A DNA stretch of 22,825 nt from QQVM01 sp035341855 (GTDB lineage Bacteria > Bacteroidota > Bacteroidia > AKYH767-A > 2013-40CM-41-45), in the NCBI GenBank assembly GCA_035341855.1, contig DAOQWA010000053.1, positions 1-22,825 of the forward strand, in the 5' to 3' direction. Below, piece by piece: positions 15,243 through 22,825 of this stretch; within the stretch, counting starts at the first letter, position 1; every line of letters starts with the position of its first letter. The position numbers and the translations under genes are program-made. The notes below the pieces were generated by a model. That model was not told the origin of the DNA. It did not search any database and saw only the letters and a list, made by a program, of their open reading frames with translations.

Positions 15243-18200
15243 ATGGCCCGCACACAATTTGAAATTGAAAATCAATTTTTCCGGACAGTTTTTATCCTTT
15301 TCGCTTGCTTGATCTCTCAAGTGAATATAGTAAGATCACAAGTACTTATCAATGAAATTCAAGCATCAAACATCACAACAATTTCTGATCAGTTTGGGGA
15401 ATTTGATGATTGGGTAGAATTGTATAATGCAGGTTCGACTGCTGTCAGCTTAAAGGATTTCGGATTAAGCGATGATGCGGGTAAACCATTTCTTTTCAAG
15501 TTTCCTGACATCAGTATTCCGGCACAATCTCATCTTCTGGTTTTTGCTTCTGACTCTACAGTTACAAATGTGAGCTCGCACTGGGCTACTGCTATCAATG
15601 CATCTGATGTGTGGGATTACAGAGCAAATACAAGTGCGCCGCCGGATACAAATTGGAGAAATCTTTCTTTTAATGGCAACTGGTCTTCAGGGACAGGTGG
15701 AATAGGTTTTAGTGATGGTGATGATGGAACAGTGGTTTCAACTTGCATATCAATTTATTCCAGAAAAACATTCTCTGTTTCTGATACATCAAAGTTAATG
15801 GCTGCTATACTTCAAATAGACTATGATGATGCATTTGTTGCATATCTCAATGGTGTTGAAATTGGTCGTGCAAATATCGGTACGGCCGGTACGCGGCCTG
15901 CCTGGAATGCGGTAGCATCATCAGGACATGAAGCGCTAATGTATCAGGGTGGGAGCCCTGATTCATTTTATGTAAGTAAAAACATATTGAGAAATGCTAT
16001 CAAGCCGGGTACAAATGTTCTTGCAATAGAAGTACACAATTTAACTTCATCAAATATTGATATTACATGCAGACCATGGCTTAGTTTTCTGATGTCTGAT
16101 GATGTGAATTATTTTGGACCCCTACCTTCTTTCTTTGTTAGTCAGGGACCACAGTATTTACATGCTCCCTTCAAGATCAGCCGTACAGGTGAGACTATTT
16201 ATTTGGTTAATCCTGCCGGTTTAGTCATCGATCAAAAAAATTCCGGCGCCCTTGAATCTGATAATTCAATAGGTCGCAGACCTGACGGGAGTTCAAATTG
16301 GTGTTTCTTTGCTTCAGCCTCACCCGGATCAAGTAATAATTCTTCAACATGTGCCTCGGGATATACAAGTAACCCTGTCTTTTCGATTGGCGGTGGTTTT
16401 TATTCAACAGGACAAACGTTGTCGCTTTCTACTTCATATCCCGGTGGGCAGATACGATATACGATCGATGGAAGCGATGTGAAAAGCAACTCCTCTGTGT
16501 ATAGTACTCCTATAAGAATGGATACGACTCTCACTGTGAGAGCTGCGGTGTTTGCATCAGATGCTATTCCATCTCCTGCTGTTACTAATACCTATTTTAT
16601 TGGAGAGAATACTAAGCTTCCTGTATTTTCACTAACGACTGACCCTAAAAATTTGTGGGACTACAATACCGGTATTTTTGAAAAAGGGCCAAATGCAGGA
16701 ACAAGCAATCCATATTGGGGAGCAAATTTCTGGCAGGACTGGGAGAAGCCAATTACTGTAGAATATTTCGACCGATCAAAGTACCGTGCTTTCCGATTTA
16801 ATTCAGGAATGAAGATAACAGGAGGTTGGTCACGTAGTGCACCTCAGAAAAGTTTAGAGATCATGCTGGGTGACAAGTATGGTCAGTCGAAATTAAATTA
16901 TCCTTTAGAAGAATCCGTAAAACCCTGGTTGACGAAATGGGACGATTTCATCTTACACACAACAGGCAATGATCGCAACCAGTGTAAGATGCGAGATCCT
17001 TTAATGAATAGACTGTTGAAAGGAACAAATTGTGATTTCCTTGCCTATGAACCCTGCCTGGTTTTTATTAATGGTCAGAATTGGGGAGTTTATTATGTAC
17101 GGGAGAACGATGATCATCATTGGATAGAAAGCAACTATGGATATGATAAAGATGAAGTAGATTTATTGAAGGAAAGTTATTTCTACAATGGCATAGAAGT
17201 AAAAAAGGGTAGTGATTCGGCCTTTATGGCAATGCATAATTATGCTATGAATACTTCGCCATCAAATCCTGATTTTTATAATACAATGGCTTCCATGATG
17301 GATCTGGAGAATATGGTTGATTATTTTATTGCTGAAACCTATTATCCGAATGATGACTGGATGGGTGGCAGTAACAATAACTTAAAGTTATGGAGACCGA
17401 GAAAAGAAGGTGGAAAGTTTAGATATCTGATCTATGATCTGGATTTTGGATTAGGATACAGTGGTACTGTTAGCAAGAACATGCTATCGGTTGCCAGAAA
17501 TGCTTCTCCGCACAATTATAATTCGGATCTGTTCAAGGTGCTAACGAATAACACTACTTATAAACGATATTTCATAAATCGCTATGCCGATCTCATGAAT
17601 ACGACTTTCTTGCCTTCAAATATTGAAGCTATGATCAATCTGTTTCGTGATTCAATTAAGCATGACATGCATTATCAATGGGAGGCATGGGGTAGCGATT
17701 CAGCGACCTGGGTGTCCAAGATGAACAGCATGATAACCTTTGTGAATCAGAGACCTGCAAATGCAAGAAACATAGTACAAAATGAATTCGGATTAAACGG
17801 ACAAGTGACTCTAACGCTTCAGGCACAGCCGGCAGGGGCTGGAAGAATACAAATCAGTACCATAACTCCCGGTACACTTCCATGGTCAGGGGTGTATTTC
17901 AATGGAAATCCTGTAACTATTACAGCGATTCCAAATCCGGGATATTCTTTTGATCACTGGCGGTCGAATGTTGTGATCAATCCGAATAACTATAACAAGA
18001 GTGCTACCATCAATTTTACAAGTAATGATGTGATCACTGCATATTTCTCAGGTTCATCCCAGGCAGCCAATGTTATCATTACTGAAATAAATTATAATAG
18101 CAGCAACACTGCTGAAGCCGGTGACTGGATCGAGTTCAAAAACAATGCTGCTTATGAACTTGATATGTCAGGGTGGAAGTTCAAGGATGAAGACGATCAA

Positions 18201-20873
18201 CATTCGTTTAGTTTCCCTACAGGCACGGTACTTGGAGCAGGTGCATATATTGTTCTTGCATCGGATCTTGAAAAATTTTCGGAACGATTTCCAAGTGTAA
18301 CCAATGTCATTGGTGACTATGGTTTTGATTTTTCAAATGGTGGTGAAAACCTTCGATTGTTCAATCACAAGGATTCTATGATTTGCTTGGTCTACTATCA
18401 GGATCAGGCACCCTGGCCGGTTGAGGCAGACGGGCAAGGGTATACTCTGGAACGAAAAAATATATTGAACGATCCTAATATTGGCACTAACTGGTTCAAA
18501 GGTTGTCTTGGTGGTTCTCCCGGAGGGCCATATTCACCACCATCTTTGGCAATTTCTACATCAGGAGCCCTTTCAATTTGTCAGGGAGATAGTGTGACCT
18601 TGCAGGCATCTGCATCTTCAGGAGCGAGCTTTCAGTGGAAAAAAGATTTTGTAGATATTCAGAATGCATTGTCTGCATCTTTGACGATCAATTCAAATGG
18701 TGCATATCAGGTTTTAGTATCGAACAACGGATGTTCTTCAATCTCTGATACCTTGCAAGTGACTGTGTCCCCAATTGAGCAGGTGACTTCAAGCACGCCA
18801 GCTCAACGATGTGGCTCCGGTTCAGTTCAGTTGACTGCTACAGGTACTTCATCGCTAAAATGGTACGATGTCCAGACAGGTGGTTCTGCCATCTATACCG
18901 GCTCAACCTTCAACACGCCGGTGCTTCAGCAAAGCAAAACTTATTATGTAGGTGCCACAGGTTCATGTGCCGGTCCTCGTCAGGCAGTGGATGCAATCAT
19001 CAATCCTGTAAATTCCATTCCTCAGACTCAGGATGTAGACAGATGCGGGGCTGGTGATATCACCTTGCTCGCCAGCGGTACCGGTTCTATTCGATGGTAT
19101 GATAGCCCTGCTGCCGGTACTTTGTTGTCAAATGGAAACAGCTTGACCATAATTTCATTGCAACAGTCTGAGGTATTTTACGTGGAGGCGGGAGATCAAT
19201 GCCCTTCTTCACGGGTTGCAGTCCATGCTAATATACTGGCTCAACATTCCGACCCGATAGTTTCGAATGTAATTAATTGTGGTCCGGATTCAGTCCACCT
19301 GACAGTTGCAGATACATCAGTGCTTTATTGGTATGATGCATCAAGCTCCGGTAATTTACTACATACTGGAAATTCATATACTACTCCTTTTATTAATCAG
19401 ACATCTACGTACTTTGTTCAGGCAGGCGATATTTGTCCTAGCAGTAGAATACCAATTCAGGCAGTGATCAGTTCAATTTCTCCTGATCCGATTGTTACAG
19501 ATCAACATCGTTGTGGCCCGGGTAGTGTTACTCTAACGGCTTCATCAAATGATCCATTACACTGGTATGATGGACCTTTAGGAAATTTAATTTACTCAGG
19601 TGCTTCATTTACTACTCCTTCTATTAATCAACATAGCATTTATTATGTCGAGGCCGGAGATGATTGTCCAAGTAATCGTGTTGCAATAGAAATATTTATT
19701 GATGATGTATCTGACAATCCTTTGGTGAATGATGACGAACGTTGTGGTCCGGGATCATTGATACTTACAGCATCTGCAACAGATACAATTAATTGGTATT
19801 CTGCTCCCGGTTCCGGTTTAATTGCAAGGGGCAACAGCTTCCAAACTCCTGTCCTGGCACAAAGCACTACTTATTTCGTTCAGGCCGGTACTACTTGCCC
19901 AAGCGATCTGATCGCTGTTCATGCCATTATTGAGAACATTTCTCCAGATCCCGTGGTTAGCGATGTGCACCGTTGCGGTGAAGGAAGCATTTTGTTCAAT
20001 GTGTCCTCATCAGGTGTTCTGAATTGGTATGATGGTGTAAATTCTAATCCTATTGCTACAGGAAATATTTTCAACATACCGGTACTCCGGCAAACTACAA
20101 CCTTCTTTGTTCAGGCGGGCGTGAGTTGTCCGAGTGCCTTCGTAGCTGTACAAGCTTATATTGATCCGATTTCAGCCCAACCAATAGTAAATGATATAGA
20201 AAATTGCGGAGCTGCATCCATGCTCTTGAATGCTGCTTCGAGTGATCTTGTATCATGGTATGATCTACCAGGCGGAACTTTGCTGGCAACCGGAAATTCA
20301 TTTCAGAGTCCGTTCATTACGACTGATCAAACTTATTATGTCAGGGCAGGAATACTTTGTCCCAGCGATTATGTAGCATTGAATGTACGCATACATGATC
20401 TTCCGCAGCCCAATCTTGGAATTGATACTATGCTTGCAAGTGGTTTGTCGATGGTCCTTGATCCCGGACAAGGATTTGTTTCATATACCTGGTCTGATGC
20501 CAGTACATTGTCAACACTTACGGTTCAGAACCCCGGAACATATTTTGTCACGGTAACAGATCATAACAACTGTTCCGGAAGTGATACGATTACGATTATT
20601 CAGGCAACCGGAATCAAAAAGATAAATGGCACTCTAAGTATAGACCTTTATCCAAATCCGGCGCGTAGCTATTGTAATTTGCAATTGACAGGACAAACTG
20701 CTGACAGTGAAATCAGGCTCATAGATATTTCAGGAAGAATTTTGAGGGAGGTTCCTGTAGAAAAAAATGTAACCGCAATCAGATTAGATCTTGAAGGAAT
20801 CGCTTCAGGAACTTATCAGATTCAATATCTGTCGGAGAAAGGATTTCTGAGCAAGTCTCTTGTTGTTCAATAG
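15243..20873 (+). CDS. secreted CotH kinase-family protein with lamin-tail and Ig-like repeats, T9SS sorted
   Basis: A 1876-residue exported protein. A signal peptide covers residues 1 to about 32. A first lamin-tail domain begins at VLINEIQASN (about 33-112), is interrupted by a jelly-roll-like module (about 113-306, with YDDAFVAYLNGVEIGRANI), and resumes at about 307-370 (KISRTGETIYLVNP, GRRPDGSSNW). A chitobiase C-terminal-like domain follows (about 375-455). The CotH domain is at about 459-848; it has GVYYVRENDD, the NDDW motif at 703-706 and YDLDFG at 731-736, whose D732/D734 are likely metal ligands. Known CotH proteins are atypical kinases that phosphorylate spore-coat proteins. Next come an InlB B-repeat-like domain (about 852-937), a second lamin-tail domain (about 941-1098), an Ig-like domain, seven cysteine-paired repeats (1181-1722), a PKD-like domain and a T9SS sorting domain (about 1800-1876, DLYPNPARSYC). 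Substrate and biological role are unknown; adhesion or surface modification is inferred. Confidence 0.88.
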   Translation: MARTQFEIENQFFRTVFILFACLISQVNIVRSQVLINEIQASNITTISDQFGEFDDWVELYNAGSTAVSLKDFGLSDDAGKPFLFKFPDISIPAQSHLLVFASDSTVTNVSSHWATAINASDVWDYRANTSAPPDTNWRNLSFNGNWSSGTGGIGFSDGDDGTVVSTCISIYSRKTFSVSDTSKLMAAILQIDYDDAFVAYLNGVEIGRANIGTAGTRPAWNAVASSGHEALMYQGGSPDSFYVSKNILRNAIKPGTNVLAIEVHNLTSSNIDITCRPWLSFLMSDDVNYFGPLPSFFVSQGPQYLHAPFKISRTGETIYLVNPAGLVIDQKNSGALESDNSIGRRPDGSSNWCFFASASPGSSNNSSTCASGYTSNPVFSIGGGFYSTGQTLSLSTSYPGGQIRYTIDGSDVKSNSSVYSTPIRMDTTLTVRAAVFASDAIPSPAVTNTYFIGENTKLPVFSLTTDPKNLWDYNTGIFEKGPNAGTSNPYWGANFWQDWEKPITVEYFDRSKYRAFRFNSGMKITGGWSRSAPQKSLEIMLGDKYGQSKLNYPLEESVKPWLTKWDDFILHTTGNDRNQCKMRDPLMNRLLKGTNCDFLAYEPCLVFINGQNWGVYYVRENDDHHWIESNYGYDKDEVDLLKESYFYNGIEVKKGSDSAFMAMHNYAMNTSPSNPDFYNTMASMMDLENMVDYFIAETYYPNDDWMGGSNNNLKLWRPRKEGGKFRYLIYDLDFGLGYSGTVSKNMLSVARNASPHNYNSDLFKVLTNNTTYKRYFINRYADLMNTTFLPSNIEAMINLFRDSIKHDMHYQWEAWGSDSATWVSKMNSMITFVNQRPANARNIVQNEFGLNGQVTLTLQAQPAGAGRIQISTITPGTLPWSGVYFNGNPVTITAIPNPGYSFDHWRSNVVINPNNYNKSATINFTSNDVITAYFSGSSQAANVIITEINYNSSNTAEAGDWIEFKNNAAYELDMSGWKFKDEDDQHSFSFPTGTVLGAGAYIVLASDLEKFSERFPSVTNVIGDYGFDFSNGGENLRLFNHKDSMICLVYYQDQAPWPVEADGQGYTLERKNILNDPNIGTNWFKGCLGGSPGGPYSPPSLAISTSGALSICQGDSVTLQASASSGASFQWKKDFVDIQNALSASLTINSNGAYQVLVSNNGCSSISDTLQVTVSPIEQVTSSTPAQRCGSGSVQLTATGTSSLKWYDVQTGGSAIYTGSTFNTPVLQQSKTYYVGATGSCAGPRQAVDAIINPVNSIPQTQDVDRCGAGDITLLASGTGSIRWYDSPAAGTLLSNGNSLTIISLQQSEVFYVEAGDQCPSSRVAVHANILAQHSDPIVSNVINCGPDSVHLTVADTSVLYWYDASSSGNLLHTGNSYTTPFINQTSTYFVQAGDICPSSRIPIQAVISSISPDPIVTDQHRCGPGSVTLTASSNDPLHWYDGPLGNLIYSGASFTTPSINQHSIYYVEAGDDCPSNRVAIEIFIDDVSDNPLVNDDERCGPGSLILTASATDTINWYSAPGSGLIARGNSFQTPVLAQSTTYFVQAGTTCPSDLIAVHAIIENISPDPVVSDVHRCGEGSILFNVSSSGVLNWYDGVNSNPIATGNIFNIPVLRQTTTFFVQAGVSCPSAFVAVQAYIDPISAQPIVNDIENCGAASMLLNAASSDLVSWYDLPGGTLLATGNSFQSPFITTDQTYYVRAGILCPSDYVALNVRIHDLPQPNLGIDTMLASGLSMVLDPGQGFVSYTWSDASTLSTLTVQNPGTYFVTVTDHNNCSGSDTITIIQATGIKKINGTLSIDLYPNPARSYCNLQLTGQTADSEIRLIDISGRILREVPVEKNVTAIRLDLEGIASGTYQIQYLSEKGFLSKSLVVQ
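18783..20408 (+). repeat. seven tandem Ig-like repeats (~77 residues) inside the CotH gene
   Basis: Residues 1181-1722 divide into seven units of about 77 residues. Each carries an early cysteine (RCG or NCG), a central tryptophan motif (KWYD, RWYD, YWYD, HWYD, NWYS, NWYD, SWYD), a strand ending TYYVxAG or TYFVQAG, and a second cysteine in CPS (CAG in the first). The two cysteines are about 50 residues apart in every unit and probably form an intradomain disulfide after export. The units are clearly diverged from each other, so this is an old duplication, not a recent expansion. Confidence 0.85.
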
Positions 20874-20874
20874 A

Positions 20875-22248
20875 TCAACCGAATAACATTGAGAATACTT
20901 CTTCAACTTTTGAAACAGCAAGTATTTCAATTTTATTGAATCTTGTCTTGTCAAGTCCTTTGAGGTTGTACTTGCTGAGAACGATTTGACTAAACCCCAT
21001 TTTCTCAGCTTCACTAATTCGGTTTTCTATCCTGGTAACTGGACGGATCTCACCGCTCAAGCCTACCTCAGCAGCGAAGGTGATCTTAGGATTTATTCCG
21101 ATATCTTCATTTGAAGAAAGCACGGCACAAATAACAGCCAGGTCAATAGCCGGGTCTTCTACTTTTATTCCACCGGCAATATTTAGAAAAACGTCTTTAG
21201 CACCAAGTTTGAAACCGCAGCGTTTTTCGAGAACTGCAAGGAGCATGCTCAGCCTTCTAAGATCAAAGCCGGTAGATGATCTTTGTGGAGTACCATATAC
21301 AGCAGTACTTACGAGGGCTTGAGTTTCTATGAGCAGTGGTCGAACACCTTCCATTGTAGCTGCAATTGCAACGCCACTTAGAATTTCCTCTCTTTGTGCT
21401 ATGAGAATTTCAGAAGGATTGCTGACTTCTCTTAAGCCGGCACCTTGCATTTCATAAATGCCAATCTCAGCTGTTGACCCAAAACGATTTTTAATGGCAC
21501 GCAAAACACGATATACATGATGACGGTCTCCTTCAAATTGAAGAACGGTATCAACCATATGTTCCAGAATTTTTGGTCCGGCGATCATACCGTCTTTTGT
21601 GATATGTCCGATTAGAAAGACAGGTGTGGAGGACTCTTTTGCAAACCGTAATAATTCGGCTGTACTTTCTCTGATTTGTGAAACACTTCCGGGTGAAGAT
21701 TCAATTTTATTCGTGAATATGGTTTGAATTGAATCGATCACGAGGAGGTCAGGAACTAATTCCGAAACCTGATGAAAAATATTTTCCAGTGAAGTTTCAG
21801 TAAGGATAAAGAAATTTTCGTTTTTCAACTGCAGTCGGTCAGCGCGCATTTTTATTTGCAGTTCACTTTCTTCACCGCTTACATATAAGACTTTTTTATT
21901 TTTGAGCTGCAGTGCAACTTGAAGCAGCAATGTCGATTTACCTATTCCCGGTTCTCCTCCCATTAGTACGAGTGATCCCGGAACCATTCCGCCGCCCAGT
22001 ACACGGTGAAGTTCTTTATCGGGGATCACGATCCTGCTTTCTATGCTTTCGGAGATCTCCTGTAGTAATGTAGGCTTGGATACTTTTTCTTTTTTGTTGG
22101 CAGATTTTTTCCAAATGAGCTTTTCTTCTTTGGAAACAATTTCTTCAACAAATGTATTCCACTGGCTGCAAGAAGGACATTTTCCAACCCATTTTGGTGA
22201 TTGTACACCACAATTCTGACAGAAGAAAGAAGTTTTAACTTTTGACAT
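20875..22248 (-). CDS. radA: DNA repair protein RadA
   Basis: The protein has 457 residues from the ATG at 22248, the usual RadA length and N-terminus (MSKVKTSFFCQNCG); the frame is open further upstream to 22314 but that extension is not protein-like. A four-cysteine zinc finger is at C10, C13, C24 and C27. The RecA-like ATPase core has Walker A GEPGIGKS (about 98-105), Walker B in LLVIDSIQTI, and the RadA-specific KNRFG motif. The C-terminal third is the Lon-like domain (NIAGGIKVEDPAIDLAV, RPVTRIENRISEAEKMGF). RadA is a hexameric helicase that drives branch migration of recombination intermediates alongside RecA. Its stop codon is separated by one base from the stop codon of the convergent CotH gene. 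It is separated from the upstream lipoprotein gene by a terminator. Confidence 0.96.
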   Translation of the reverse strand: MSKVKTSFFCQNCGVQSPKWVGKCPSCSQWNTFVEEIVSKEEKLIWKKSANKKEKVSKPTLLQEISESIESRIVIPDKELHRVLGGGMVPGSLVLMGGEPGIGKSTLLLQVALQLKNKKVLYVSGEESELQIKMRADRLQLKNENFFILTETSLENIFHQVSELVPDLLVIDSIQTIFTNKIESSPGSVSQIRESTAELLRFAKESSTPVFLIGHITKDGMIAGPKILEHMVDTVLQFEGDRHHVYRVLRAIKNRFGSTAEIGIYEMQGAGLREVSNPSEILIAQREEILSGVAIAATMEGVRPLLIETQALVSTAVYGTPQRSSTGFDLRRLSMLLAVLEKRCGFKLGAKDVFLNIAGGIKVEDPAIDLAVICAVLSSNEDIGINPKITFAAEVGLSGEIRPVTRIENRISEAEKMGFSQIVLSKYNLKGLDKTRFNKIEILAVSKVEEVFSMLFG

Positions 22249-22302
22249 AAAATTTGTTAGGGCTATGAAATTAGAAAATATCTTTTGATGAAAAACAGAA
22301 AT

Positions 22303-22335
22303 AAAAAAAAGCATCTTTTAAAAGATGCTTTTTTT
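22303..22335 (-). terminator. bidirectional-looking terminator between lipoprotein gene and radA
   Basis: The perfect palindrome GCATCTTTTAAAAGATGC (22311-22328) is flanked by eight A on the left and seven T on the right, so a hairpin followed by a T-run forms on either strand. Its position 27 bases past the lipoprotein stop makes it the terminator of that gene. radA therefore needs its own promoter in 22249-22302; I see no consensus match there. Confidence 0.85.
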
Positions 22336-22361
22336 ATTATTGCTCCACGAGAGAGAGTTTA

Positions 22362-22787
22362 TTATTTTCTTTTTTCAAATTCACGCTGTAATATTCCCGT
22401 TGACCCGTCATGATCTGTGGCCATCACAAGAAATTGGTCGTTCAGGGTCACCACTTGCCATTTTCCGTTCAGTTCATCAAGAAGAACCCGGAAGTTATCA
22501 ATTTTGATCTCCACTTTTAAAAGGCTGGTATGAACGGTATACGTACCAGTGTCATAAGGGACTGGTTCAGTATCGTAGCTTGTGGCTTTGTGTCTGTAGA
22601 CGGTACCTTCGTTAAATGTCCAGGTTTCTTTGTGAGCAGTGCGTGGAATAGGGAGTAGAGTCCAACTGCCTTTGAGCTGTTCATTTACTTTGCTTTCGGA
22701 CTTGAAATATTCAGTCTTACTGCAAGACCAGAATGCCAGAATAATAGACCCGGCAAACAACCATGAGAGAAAAGCTTTTGTTTTCAT
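22362..22787 (-). CDS. lipocalin-like lipoprotein of unknown function
   Basis: A 141-residue protein with a type II signal peptide: basic start, hydrophobic core and a cysteine at position 22 in AFWSCSK, to be lipid-modified. The lipobox is loose at -3/-2 (Phe, Trp), which Bacteroidota tolerate. The mature part resembles short lipocalin-like lipoproteins of this phylum: an opening LKGSWTLLPI, then WTFNEGTVYR, a turn with YDTGTYTV, and a WQVVTLND strand. The fold suggests binding of a small hydrophobic ligand, but no ligand can be inferred. A near-consensus TATCTTTA (22801-22808, minus strand) may be its -7 element. Confidence 0.72.
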   Translation of the reverse strand: MKTKAFLSWLFAGSIILAFWSCSKTEYFKSESKVNEQLKGSWTLLPIPRTAHKETWTFNEGTVYRHKATSYDTEPVPYDTGTYTVHTSLLKVEIKIDNFRVLLDELNGKWQVVTLNDQFLVMATDHDGSTGILQREFEKRK

Positions 22788-22825
22788 GGGGCTCTTTTTG
22801 TAAAGATAACAGAAAATCTTATTCA

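Noticed and set aside
18783..20408. CRISPR array or DNA-level satellite repeat
   Set aside because: The periodicity is at the protein level in one continuous frame; unit DNA sequences are diverged and there are no identical short repeats with unique spacers.

Overview
The window looks like ordinary chromosomal DNA of a Bacteroidota bacterium, probably an uncultured or environmental member near the Chitinophagales/Sphingobacteriales; the rank below phylum is a guess. The evidence is three proteins with type IX secretion system (T9SS) C-terminal sorting domains, a PorG-like DUF6089 outer-membrane protein, a large DUF2723/GT117 membrane glycosyltransferase, promoter-like TAnnTTTG motifs, few Shine-Dalgarno sequences, and moderately AT-rich DNA. 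I see no phage, insertion sequence, CRISPR array or plasmid gene.

Layout. From 1 to 2588 there are two leftward genes: a MuiA-like DUF4139 envelope protein, with an 11-bp inverted repeat directly before its start codon, and a small T9SS-sorted protein. From 2676 to 4133 a rightward gene encodes an all-helical cytoplasmic protein of unknown function. From 4190 to 8929 three leftward genes encode a PorG-like protein, a NodB-fold deacetylase (likely one transcript with it) and the GT117 glycosyltransferase, which has its own terminator. A 591-base gap precedes a rightward T9SS-sorted secreted protein (9521-10678), a SAM methyltransferase (10829-11611) and tRNA-Gln(TTG) at 11737-11809.

Immediately after the tRNA, on the other strand, lies a small secreted-protein gene split into two frames (11798-12279), probably a pseudogene. 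A leftward two-component pair follows: a soluble three-PAS histidine kinase and a NarL-type regulator (12435-14910). Divergent from it is the dominant gene of the window, a 1876-residue secreted CotH-kinase-family protein (15243-20873) with two lamin-tail domains, seven tandem cysteine-paired Ig-like repeats and a T9SS sorting domain. radA converges on it with a single base between the stop codons. A small lipoprotein gene closes the window.

How the genes may work together. Much of the window concerns the cell surface: T9SS cargo, a T9SS-type outer-membrane component, an extracytoplasmic glycosyltransferase, a carbohydrate deacetylase and a lipoprotein. The kinase/regulator pair shares an intergenic region with the CotH gene, so control of that gene is a testable idea, not a demonstrated one. 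No clearly new multi-gene system is visible. The most unusual items are the architecture of the CotH protein, in which a jelly-roll-like module appears inserted inside a lamin-tail domain, and the split gene beside the tRNA.
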